64,000 nt of DNA from contig NW_004457718.1 of the NCBI RefSeq assembly GCF_000203815.1, positions 744,001 through 808,000 of the forward strand, given 5' to 3'. Of this stretch, positions 11,601 through 22,370 are shown piece after piece. The notes under the pieces are model-generated. The model was not told the origin of the DNA, did not search any database, and saw only the letters and a list, made by a program, of their open reading frames with translations. Within the stretch, counting starts at the first letter, position 1. Every line of letters begins with the position of its first letter. This stretch comes from Cavenderia fasciculata (lineage: Eukaryota > Evosea > Eumycetozoa > Acytosteliales > Cavenderiaceae). The position numbers and the translations under genes are program-made.

Positions 11601-12743
11601 ACCCTACTCGACCCATTCCGTATTGAGTGTCATTACACGGGCTCGGTGCCTGCACCCGCCGACAAGACACGTTCGCTCAACGTCACAGTCACCTCAACCT
11701 TTGGGTCTGCCACCAAAGAGGTATTCATCTACTCGATCGTGTTGAGTTGTCAAAACAACTGTTCCGGACACGGTGTATGTAACACTGACACTGGTAACTG
11801 CCAGTGCGACATTGGATACCGTAAATCTGCAGACTGCTCCATTGCAGACGCTGGTAATGGCGGTAAACCCGAGACTAGCGAGAATGGCACGACCGTCATC
11901 CCAGTCGAAGGTCTCAACTTTACCATTGCTATCACACACTTGCGCGAGATAGATATTGACGGTGTCCCAATCAAGACACTCCCCCTCGCAGATGTTGAAT
12001 GGGATACTGAACTACTCGACAATGACACTATGCTACACAACGGCAACTTTAGCTATGACAGTGCACTCATTTCAATCATCTCAACCTACTTTGCAGATTC
12101 TACAACCATTACCTTTGCAGGTCAGGATATGGTCATGCCAGCCAACTCTATCAAATACGAGATCACGGTTGCCAACTGGACTTGGGCAGGCCCACTCTCC
12201 CAACTTCAAGTAGTCTACAACTCGGCCACAGATCATCAATCCATGGACGGATGTCAATTGTCCGAGACCAATGTAACTACATCCAATGACGGTGACTCTA
12301 TCTACTGGTTCCAAATATCTAGTGGAAAGACAGTCATGAATGCCAAGTTTGCCAACCGTCTCATTGTCGATGACAGAGTCATTCGTTCAAGTGTCAAATT
12401 ACTCGATAAATCCGATGAACTCTACAAAAACATTACATCTCAAAGTGACAAGTTCAACTTGCTCACAGCAATGACCACCCCATACTTTAGTGACAAGGTT
12501 GTCTTGGATCCATCCTTTTCAGCACTTCTCAAGTACCGTCAAGATGAAAGTTCAGATCCATGTTCAGTCACTGATGAAGTATCCAATTGGAAAATCATTG
12601 TCATTTCAGTGTGTGGTGGTATTGGTCTCTTGGCCGTCGCATCTGTCTCTGCCATTGCCATTAAACGTTATAGAGTAACACATGGAGCAAAACAAAAACT
12701 CAATAGATTAGCTAAAATGAATCAAAATTCAAGTCATGGTTAA
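8697..12743 (+). CDS. Cell-surface protein: C-type-lectin-like head, IPT/TIG repeats, EGF, one TM
   Basis: Probable type I surface receptor resembling dictyostelid Tgr/TIG proteins. The exons are 8697-8953, about 9069-9911 and 10013-12743, roughly 1276 residues. A signal segment (VIITFIVLLCIIKSSHA) follows an Arg/Ser-rich start. Next comes a lectin-like region (MKCAMLDFYGG, then PVFIGGTLSGGKLMFGQG). At least five IPT/TIG immunoglobulin-like units follow, for example near GGAITITGTNFY, LLDITGTNFF and GGLVTVSGNSFG. There is one EGF module (CSGHGVCNTDTGNCQC), a beta-rich membrane-proximal domain, a TM helix (VISVCGGIGLLAVASVSAIAI) and a short basic tail. Many N-glycosylation sequons are present. 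The second splice is uncertain: the best donor (GTAAGT at 9908) joined to the best acceptor (before 10013) breaks frame, while a weaker GT at 9912 keeps it. Homotypic or heterotypic adhesion is inferred from the family. Confidence 0.8.
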
Positions 12744-13101
12744 ATTTTAATTAATTTAATATTAATAATATTCCATCCCAACACTCAACTCACTCACCAA
12801 CCCTTATAATTGTATTATACTACTACCCTTTTATTTATTTATTTATTTATTTATTCCACTCATCAATACACTTTTAAAATTAATAATAATAATAATAATA
12901 ATACCCATCCATCAACTCTCACTCGACCATTTACTACTAATAATAATAACAATAAAAAAATAAATATTTTAAAATCTTCTAAATATTGATTGGAAGATCA
13001 TCACATTCCTATAAAAAAAAAACAAAATCTTGTTCAATCATAATTTAAATTAATTAACAACACTTGACGCAATATTCATTGATTTATGATTAATTATTGG
13101 T
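12744..13101. other. Convergent intergenic spacer
   Basis: AT-rich 3' region between the lectin/TIG gene and the thiolase gene, with TTTA and AAT short tandem runs near 12835 and 12885. Nothing else is seen. Confidence 0.6.
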
Positions 13102-14677
<1,576 letters not shown>

Positions 14678-15141
14678 TTAATTTAATTTCTCTGTGTGTG
14701 AGTGTGACAAAGGAGACAGACAGAGAGAGATAAAATAGCAATATAACTACAAATAATAACGCAATGTCTGCTACTAATTAATTAGTCTTGTGTTTGTGTG
14801 TGATGTGAACAGTTAACTTTCTAAAGATATTTTATTTTTAAATTAAAATTTTAAAGATAAAAATTATTTTTTATTTATTTCAAAGAGAAGAAGGTGAAGT
14901 TAGATCCATCTTTATTGATGTCTTTAAAAACTATTGTATTTATTATTTATTTATTATTTCTTTTTTGTTTGGATGAACGATGATCAAACTATGGTGATAT
15001 CTCACTGATACTTCTTTGTGACTAAAAATGTTTTTACTAAAATTATAAAGAATGGAAGACGACACTCGTCATGTTTAGTTGTATGCACTAGTGTATCGAT
15101 AATCAGAATTAACTCTCTCGAAAAGAATTATTATTATTATT
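14678..15141. other. Divergent promoter spacer (thiolase / pseudouridine synthase)
   Basis: AT-rich spacer that must carry both promoters. It contains an ATT tract just before the downstream start codon. No specific element is recognised. Confidence 0.5.
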
Positions 15142-16848
15142 ATGTTGGGATTGCACACAAACAAGATACGATCCCTTCTATTATCAACAACATCAAAGTC
15201 ATTATTGAATTGCTCAAAGTACACGACAACAACATCGACTGCTCCTCATTTTACGACAGATGGTAGTTGCGACAACAATCAAGAACAACAACAAATCAAT
15301 ATATTCACAGGAAGACAAGATAGAAGTACACCATTTAAAGTAAAAAAAGATCGATTCTTTGATTCACCTTTTCAAAACAAATCAACAAACAACTCTGAGG
15401 AAGCCGAACGATGGAGAAAGTATCAAGACGAGAGAAAGACATCGTTTTTGGATCAATGTAATCAATTTTATCAAGATAATAAGCAGACCGTAGAGACTAG
15501 TTCAGGTCCATTCTCTTTCAAGGCAAAGACACCTGTTAATATGTTGTTTGCCTACGTTGGAACGGGATACCATGGACTAGAGTTTCATATGACCGATCAA
15601 GACTACCCAACACTCGAAAATTGTTTAGAGAGAGCTCTCTTTCTCAGTGGTATGATCCTTCCTACCAACTTTGGTGATCCTTCGAGATTGAATTGGAGAA
15701 GATCAAGTCGAACCGACAAGGGTGTGCATTCAATGAGCACCATCATCAAAGCAAATTTAGAGATTGACAGATCGCGCATGCTCACACCCGAAAAGATAGC
15801 AGACTATGTAGCATTGATCAACTCGAATCTTCCAGATGCCTTGCGAATCATATCGATGGAAATGACAAAGAAATCATTTGATCCAAGACGACAAGGTATT
15901 GCACGAACATACCATTACGTACTACCAAAAAAGTATCTTGGTGATAGATACACATTAGATGAAATCAATCAAATCATATTACCAATGTTTATTGGTAACT
16001 TTTCTTATCATAATTTTACATTAAAAAGAAGAACTTATATTAGACCAAATGAAACAACTGAAGATAATAATAATAATAATAATACAAAAGAATTGGAGGA
16101 GGAGGGAGAAGAAGAAGAAATAGAAGAAGAAGAAGAAATAGATAATAATAATAATAATCAACAACAACAACTTAATCAAAAACAATTTATTACAAATGAT
16201 AAATATTATCCAAAAGATAGAAATGCAGAGATGTCATTATTTAGAAGGAATTCAAGAAATGTTAGAAGAGTTATATCATTTAAATTAGAGGAAACATTTC
16301 AAGAGTCTGGTCAGGAATGGGTCAAGTTTGTCATTGAAGGAGAGTCTTTTATACAATACCAAATTAGAAAGATGATGGGTTTTGTATTGGCCATTACCAA
16401 TGGCAAGACGGATCTAAAGACATTAGAGTTGGCTCTTCATTCTCCATTTTCAATACATGCACCTATAGCTCCACCCAACCCACTCTATCTCTTTGATTGC
16501 GCATTTAAACAAAAGAGAACCGCCGAAAATTCTCCATTATTCCATCCATTCCAACTCACCAACAACCGCGTCAACCAATTCAAAAAGGATTTTTGTTCCA
16601 ATACCCTTTACCCTCATCTCAAACAACTCAACGACACGCAGCAATTCTTTGAAACCTTTATGGATCAGGAATTACCAATTCACAAGTTTGGTGTTGAAAA
16701 GGAGGACCTAGACAATCTTTTCAACATGTATATAGAATTTAAAGAGGCTGATTTATTAAGAAGATCAAAACAAGAAAAAGAAAGAGAAGAAATAAAATTG
16801 GAAAAAGAAAAAGAAAAAGAAATGGAAATGGAAATAAAAGAAAATTAA
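15142..16848 (+). CDS. tRNA pseudouridine synthase, TruA/Pus1 type
   Basis: Isomerises uridine to pseudouridine in tRNA. Single exon, 568 residues. The N-terminus (MLGLHTNKIRSLLLSTTSK) is basic and Ser/Thr-rich, like a mitochondrial leader. The TruA core starts near residue 134 (NMLFAYVGTGYHGLEFHM). The catalytic aspartate is in SSRTDKGVHSMS (Asp192). INSNLPDALRII, ARTYHYVLP and SFIQYQIRKMMGFVLAI match the Pus1/Pus2 branch better than Pus3. A low-complexity Asn/Glu/Gln insert of about 50 residues interrupts the core near residues 308-355, a typical dictyostelid loop expansion that probably leaves the fold intact. The C-terminus is a charged Lys/Glu helix. The start at 15142 is chosen because it gives the leader; later in-frame Met codons would cut into the core. 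Confidence 0.9.
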   Translation: MLGLHTNKIRSLLLSTTSKSLLNCSKYTTTTSTAPHFTTDGSCDNNQEQQQINIFTGRQDRSTPFKVKKDRFFDSPFQNKSTNNSEEAERWRKYQDERKTSFLDQCNQFYQDNKQTVETSSGPFSFKAKTPVNMLFAYVGTGYHGLEFHMTDQDYPTLENCLERALFLSGMILPTNFGDPSRLNWRRSSRTDKGVHSMSTIIKANLEIDRSRMLTPEKIADYVALINSNLPDALRIISMEMTKKSFDPRRQGIARTYHYVLPKKYLGDRYTLDEINQIILPMFIGNFSYHNFTLKRRTYIRPNETTEDNNNNNNTKELEEEGEEEEIEEEEEIDNNNNNQQQQLNQKQFITNDKYYPKDRNAEMSLFRRNSRNVRRVISFKLEETFQESGQEWVKFVIEGESFIQYQIRKMMGFVLAITNGKTDLKTLELALHSPFSIHAPIAPPNPLYLFDCAFKQKRTAENSPLFHPFQLTNNRVNQFKKDFCSNTLYPHLKQLNDTQQFFETFMDQELPIHKFGVEKEDLDNLFNMYIEFKEADLLRRSKQEKEREEIKLEKEKEKEMEMEIKEN

Positions 16849-16871
16849 TAAATTTAGTTATTTTTATTTAT

Positions 16872-17429
16872 TTATTTCTTTATAAAAGGATTTAAAAATC
16901 TAGAAAAAGTATAAATTAAATTAAGAGCAGAGCGACGGAGGAGTCCTCCTTTGTCATTTTGAGGAAGATCTACATTGTTTGAGGTTTGTAGATCTACAAG
17001 AGAGGAGGAGTCCTGGAGTTGAGGTGGTGGTGGTATGGGAGGTGGTTTGGTTTGTTGTGGTTGATGTGGATAATGGCGATCCTTCTCAAGATGGCTTACA
17101 TTGTTTGGTTGTGACCTGATTCTAAATCTTTTTTGGAATTGAATGAACCATTGTTGGAATTTTTGTATGAATCGCTTGACCTCTTGTACAAATATTCTTT
17201 GGGGTATTTTCAATAATCTCTGTTGCTCTTGTGTTAACCGCTCGTTTTCTTGTTTTAGTCTCTGGATCTCTTGTATTGACCTCTCGTTTTCTTGTTTTAG
17301 TCTCTGGATCTCTTGTATTAACCTCTCGTTTTCTTGTTCTAAACTCTCATTCTCTTGTTTTATTTCTTCAACTAGTTGAACCATATATCGGTTCATAAAA
17401 TAGTGTTGTGCACGACATGTTAGGCCCAT
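16872..17429 (-). CDS. Small coiled-coil protein with 14-residue repeats
   Basis: Single-exon frame of 185 residues. Residues about 20-75 form a strong coiled coil built from tandem 14-residue units (ENERLIQEIQRLKQ and close variants). At DNA level these are a 42-base tandem repeat. A Phe/Gln/Arg-rich amphipathic stretch follows (FVQEVKRFIQKFQQW). Then come a Pro-rich linker (KPPPIPPPPQL) and a weakly hydrophobic C-terminus ending NPFIKK. The function is unknown. It could be a short structural or vesicle-associated coiled coil. The start is uncertain because Met12 (MNRYMVQ) is also plausible. Convergent with the pseudouridine synthase gene, 23 bases apart. Confidence 0.55.
   Translation of the reverse strand: MGLTCRAQHYFMNRYMVQLVEEIKQENESLEQENERLIQEIQRLKQENERSIQEIQRLKQENERLTQEQQRLLKIPQRIFVQEVKRFIQKFQQWFIQFQKRFRIRSQPNNVSHLEKDRHYPHQPQQTKPPPIPPPPQLQDSSSLVDLQTSNNVDLPQNDKGGLLRRSALNLIYTFSRFLNPFIKK
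17239..17340. repeat. 42-base tandem repeat inside coiled-coil gene
   Basis: Two near-identical 42-base units (17239-17280 and 17281-17322) and a partial third encode two heptads each. The copies differ at only a few bases, so the array is recent or homogenised. Confidence 0.85.
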
Positions 17430-17639
17430 TTAGTAGGAGATAAAGATTGAGTTTAAATTCATCAAACTGGATGTGAATTTTACATTTGAATAAGAGTATC
17501 CTTTTTTTCTTGAATTATTTAAATAATTGACAATTAGTAAAGTAATAATAATTATTACTATTTGGATTCAAATAAAATATATTTTTTTATATTAAAATAG
17601 TGAAAACTATAGTATCTTGCAATTTACTACTAATAATTA

Positions 17640-19344
17640 TTATCTTCTAGCATTAGTCTTTATCCTTTGATTATCGTCTAAATAGTCTAGAGGATCGTGT
17701 AATAAAAGTTCGTCATGTTTCTTTTCAATGAGATCAAAGAACTCATCGACGCTTATCGACTCCAACTGTGGACTTGATAGAGTGAAATTGGGTCGAGTAC
17801 TGTACATTGATTTTTTAGTTGGAACTATTCCACTATCCACAATCGTTGTTGTTGATGCTCCATCTAATATCATTATTGAATCATCATCATAATCTTTTTC
17901 ATCAGTTCCAGTTTGATAGGAAATAAAATCTCCCTAAAATAAATAAAATAATTTAATTAATAAATTATCTTGATACATATTATTATTATTATTACTATGA
18001 ATACAAACCATTTCAATTGCATCAACTTGGAATTCTGGATCTATATAATCGTCAATACCTATTTGAGGTCCTAAAAATGATTTTGATAATAGAGTGGATC
18101 CTTTGATTGCATTTTTAGTTTCATTCAACATGTCTCGCTGACTAACAGAGTTGATGACGTTTCTTAACAATGTTCCACGTTGTATATTGTGTACCAAAGG
18201 TGCTGTACAAATTGATTTGACTCTGTACAATTCATATGGAAATGCATATAAATGTAAAAATGAGATACCCATCATTTCAAAACAAATTAACAAGTTCTAA
18301 ATTTAATTTAATTGTAGTTAATAAAAAATGATTAGGTATTATCTTCTTCTTCTTCTTCTTCTTTTGTTATAATTTACATTTATAATATTTGCAACTTGTT
18401 CTGATTCAAAATGATCAATTGAAGGGATCCAATGAAAAGTTAGATTGATGACTGCAATTGCCAATGATTGCCAAAAACTAAGAAATATTACCAATTTGAT
18501 TGATACAAATTTAAGTAGTGGCTTATAGGGTGACAATTCTTCTGCTGATGCCTGATAAAATAATACAATGATGGTCATTGCAGTTGTCACTGATAGATTA
18601 TTGATAATCAAAGAGTAATCGTGAAACTTTATAAAATGAAATAGTTTCTCTCCTTCACCATACAATCCAAAAGGTTCCAATATCACAGCAACAATAGTTA
18701 AAATTGGTTTAATAAATACATATTGTAAAATACCAACTCTACATATTTGTAAAAATGATCTAAATAATTAAATAAATAAATTAATAAATTGAATAAATAG
18801 ATGGACACTCTATAGGAATAGATTCAATGGGAAAGTCACTACTTACTCTGTTGGTTTAAATTTTATACAAGAAAAAGGAAGTGGTAAGGAAATTGATTTT
18901 AAAGTTAGAAAATGTCTTGTCAAACTTTCATCGCCTCCTCCATATTGAACACATAATACAAAAAACATATATAATGCATATGATTCATAACTATAAACAA
19001 ATAAAAAAGAATTAGTAATCCTATACATATATATATTTTTTTCTTTTTCTAATATTTTACCAATCTCTAAATAACTGAAAATAAACTTTATGTTTATAAA
19101 ATGCCATACAAAGTAGAGAATAAATACCAAATATTGGAATGATGAAAATGATTCTGACTATATATCGTTGATGTTCCGGTTGAGTATAATATTTTAAATG
19201 TTTGTAGATGAGAAACATTGAAAGAAAAGTTGCCAAACAAACAAATATAAACCCAAGTAACATGACTACAAAGTAGAATAGAGGTGGATCCTTTTCAAAA
19301 AATAGAATCTTTTGAATCACATAATCAGCATTAATCAATGCCAT
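17640..19344 (-). CDS. TMEM184 / DUF300 (organic solute transporter alpha-like) membrane protein
   Basis: Seven-helix-type membrane protein of the Solute_trans_a (DUF300) family. Animal members include TMEM184 proteins and the OST-alpha bile acid/steroid transporter subunit. Five exons, 19061-19344, 18847-18990, 18378-18759, 18009-18296 and 17640-17933, encode 463 residues. Family landmarks are KHLKYYTQPEHQRYIVRI after the first helix, CYESYALYMFF at the exon 1-2 junction, and ICRVGILQYVFIKP with GLYGEGE. Also present are YKPLLKFVSIKLVIFLSFWQ and CFEMMGISFLHLYAFP. The cytosolic C-terminal tail, rich in Ser, Asp and Glu, is encoded mostly by the last two exons. Substrate and membrane location cannot be told from sequence; plasma membrane or endosome is usual for the family. 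All splice phases agree across the five exons. Confidence 0.9.
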
Positions 19345-20316
19345 TGTTGAAAGAACAAAGAATCTCTTTTTTTTTAATCAGAAACTATGTATCTAAAATA
19401 AATAAACGTATTAATTGATTGATTGAATATCGATATCATAGATTGAAATAATATGTATGTATGTATGTAAATATTTGGTGATGATCATTTATCAAGATAT
19501 CCATCCCAAAGTAAACTGGACTATAGGATGAATCCAAAAATAAATCATAAATAATTTAAATGTATGAAATACCATCAATCTACCACCTATACGCCGATCG
19601 TATGGGGGGTATGAATGATATGACAATGTATAATTATGTACTTACTTTGCAAAAGACATTTATGAATGCTACGATCGTAGATTCGTGTTGTGGTGGTGTG
19701 GGTCTGAATGAATTCGATTGATTTGAGTAGTGTTGCACTTGTGTGTGTGCGTGGTGGTAGGTATGTTTTGTTTGTCAGCTCCTCTCTGATTTATCGATAT
19801 TTGTTAAACAAACCAAATTGCAAGAATAACTTTCTTTCAAGCAAGCCAAGGTAAAAGATAATAATAATAATAATAATAATTCTTGCAATTGACAGAATTT
19901 TTATAACTCTTACTACCAATAGTATCTAATTTACATGTTAGTGAGTTGACTTGGGTGGAGATCCACCCCACAGACAGTTACATGAGATAGATGATCAATA
20001 CCTGACATTTTCTTGTTCAGTAGAACATTACATACATTAACTTTTTTTGATTAGAACAGGGTTCTAATCATTGCAAAAAAAAAAAAAAAAAATTAAACCA
20101 AGATTATCATCAGCTTCTATATATATACAGTAATAACTCACTCTTGCTTTGTCCTAAATGATAGTTTAGATCGAAATGTTCATTTGATTGTAATTACTTA
20201 CCAATATTGTAGAGAGAAGCCTTCTTGTCTAACAATGATTTCATTGTTTGAAAGAGGTTTCAGCAGAATGACTAACCAATCGACCATCTGAACATTGTAA
20301 ATAGTTATCAAACAAA
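19345..20316. other. Intergenic spacer upstream of LINE, rich in inverted repeats
   Basis: About 970 bases between the TMEM184-type gene and the LINE remnant. It contains an 11-base inverted repeat (19817-19827 with 19879-19889) around an AAT tract, and the tight hairpin at 20048-20070 next to a poly-A run at about 20075-20092. A third inverted repeat spans the right edge. No gene is recognised. Confidence 0.6.
20048..20070. other. Perfect 10-bp hairpin followed by poly-A
   Basis: Arms TGATTAGAAC (20048-20057) and GTTCTAATCA (20061-20070) are perfect complements around a three-base AGG loop. They are flanked by a T run and, downstream, an A run of about 18. It could be a transcription stop on either strand or the end of a small mobile element. 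Confidence 0.6.
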
Positions 20317-20351
20317 ATGATTCAAGGACAATTGTATGTTCAGATGGTCGA
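20280..20351. repeat. 16-bp inverted repeat at LINE left edge
   Basis: TCGACCATCTGAACAT (20280-20295) and its exact complement ATGTTCAGATGGTCGA (20336-20351) flank 40 bases. The complementarity continues outward for three more bases after one mismatch. Confidence 0.8.
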
Positions 20352-21945
20352 CTGGAGCGAACCAAACCTGTTCTTGTGCACGAGCACCCAGAGTAGTATA
20401 TCTATTTACTTTTCTTTCGATACATGCCCTTCTTTCTATATGCTACAACTGACATATGGATGGTGGACCATCCAAAGAGTAGCTATTCCATCATTATTCG
20501 TCAACCCCAATGCTCAACTCTTGACAAATGAGATATCGTTGGCTGAACTCGTCGCTGCCATTTTAAACTTGAAAAATGGTACGTCGCCAGGCCCAGATGG
20601 CGTCTACAATGAGTTCATCAAGAACTGTCACCATCAGTCATAGCATACATTCTTCGACTCTTGAATGGTTGCATTAATCTCTCTTCTGTTCCGACGACTT
20701 GGAGGAATGGAACTGTCTTTACCATTCATAAAGACGGTAGCCAATCCGAGCCAGGCAATTACAGACCTATTACCTTGCTCTCCTGCTTGTACAAATTGTA
20801 TACAGCCATTCTTGCAGCCAGACTCTCAAGAATGATAGAGGAACCATCTTCCAATCCTCTCCACAACTTCTCTCCAACACAGTTTGGCTTTAGGCCAAAC
20901 CGTTCGACAGAGCAGTCACTCCATGCTCTCAATGCCATCTTCCTTGACTCCAAAACATTCAAAAAGGAACTCCATGTCGCGTACATCGATGTACGGAAAG
21001 CCTTCGACACAGTTCGTCTTGACTCTGTCATCCATGGTCTACATCTTAAAGGTGCCAACAATCACTTTATTCAGATCATCACCTCCTTGATGAACAACTC
21101 GTCGGTAAGAATTATCAACCCTCACGGTCCTGTCACCTGTAACATTGGTGTCAAGCAAGGGTGTCCCTTGTCACCTCTTCTATTCAACATATTCTTGGAT
21201 CCTCTTCTTCACCATCTCTCTTCTATGGATGGCTACAATATCAACAATCGATCTGATAGCACTAAATGCAGTAATTTAAATTATGCTGATGATATGGTGT
21301 TAATAGCTGCTAAACATAAATTATTACAAGAGCTTGTAAATTGTGTAAACGCTTTTATGACATACCACTTCATGTCAATCAACACCTCTAAGAGTGCATA
21401 CACTAGGAGAACTAAAGTTAAAAATCTCGAAAATAATCAAAATTGGTACCCTTCCTCTTCCTTTTCTTCTAGATCTTGCAAATACTACAAATACTTGGGA
21501 GTACATATTCAATTAAATCTAGTATTCGATAATCATCATAAAATAATAACAAAAAAAAATCATCCCAACACTTGATCATATCGCGAGGAAAATTCTTTCA
21601 GTTCCTCAAGTCATTTACACCAACAAGAGCAAGAGCAACTCTCCTCGCCTCCTCTCCCCCCTTCATCACTGACAGGTACTGTCTCTGAAGATGGGTACTG
21701 GCTACTACCTTCACAGATGGTTCCTGTTCAAGTTATGATCCTCCTCCTCAACAATCCCGTATCGACTTTAGCATCGATCCTCCCCACCCCCTTCAAAATA
21801 TAAATCTAGTTTTGGTATTTATATTCCTTCAACGTCCTCCTCCTCTGACTCTAATATTGAGTTTAGCAGTAGATCAACGTGGTTGCAGACAATAAACTGC
21901 GCAGAATTGGAAGCTATTGATCAATGTGTTAGTAATATATTAAAC
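20317..21945 (+). mobile_element. Decayed non-LTR retrotransposon (LINE) with RT and RNase H-like segments
   Basis: Plus-strand LINE fragment; the left limit is approximate. Reverse transcriptase motifs in order are KNGTSPGPDGVYNEFIKN near 20570, GNYRPITLLSCLYKLYTA near 20755, and FGFRPNRSTEQSLHALNAI near 20885. AYIDVRKAFDTVRLDSV (near 20980), GVKQGCPLSPLLFNIFLDPL (near 21150) and the catalytic NYADDMVLIA (near 21280) follow. After about 21690 a second region reads FTDGSCSS and, in another frame, TINCAELEAID, as in an RNase H domain. The frame shifts near 20630 and again within the RNase H part, and no intact endonuclease or ORF1 is seen. The element is 5'-truncated and dead. Its base composition is richer in GC than the adjoining spacer. 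Its 3' end abuts the truncated copy of the tandem repeat-protein array. Confidence 0.9.
20661..21575 (+). pseudogene. LINE reverse transcriptase, main surviving frame
   Basis: The longest open piece of the LINE, about 300 codons, covers RT palm and fingers blocks from LSSVPTTWRNGTVFTIHKDG through the YADD box and into the thumb (KYYKYLGVHIQ). The upstream part of the RT (TSPGPDG block) sits in another frame. The catalytic aspartates are present. As a LINE RT it groups by motif with L1/I/R-type elements rather than retroviral RTs. I cannot place it in the TRE clade known from Dictyostelium. Confidence 0.85.
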
Positions 21946-22251
21946 TGATACGATGATCTCTTTCTTTGTTGATCAGTTGCGACTGCCGTCATCGTTACTA
22001 ATATTATTATTTACATTATCGATTAAGGTTGTTGGATCTATGTTGTTCAAGTAATTAAAAGTTATTCCATTATTCTTTCTTCTTTTAGTAACATGATGCT
22101 CGGCGGCGTTTATTGTCTTTGTGCTTGTTGTTGTTGTTTCCTCATTGTCATCTTCATCATTGTCATCATCATTGCCATCATGATCATTTTGGGTGGTCAG
22201 ACTATTAGAATTATTGGCAAATTGAAATGTATTCATTATTCTTTCTCTCAT
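21946..22251 (-). pseudogene. Truncated third copy of the tandem repeat-protein family (exon 1 only)
   Basis: The start MRERIMNTFQFANN, the acidic/Thr tract, one KRRKNNGITFNYLNN unit and the following Asp/Asn run match exon 1 of the full-length genes at 22371-25807 and 26036-29118. Near 21960-21975 the DNA still matches the segment encoding QQRKRSSYQFN in copy B, but out of frame. Then the match stops and LINE sequence begins. The whole of exon 2 (about 2.7 kb) is missing. This copy is therefore a broken gene cut at the LINE boundary, 119 bases downstream of copy B. Confidence 0.85.
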
Positions 22252-22370
22252 AATCTGTCAAAAAAGAATAATAATAAAGTGGGTAATAAAAAAAAATAAT
22301 AATAAAGAAGGTCTTCCCTCAATCACTTTTTATAAATTGTGGGGAGAAAGAAATAATAATAAATAAAATA

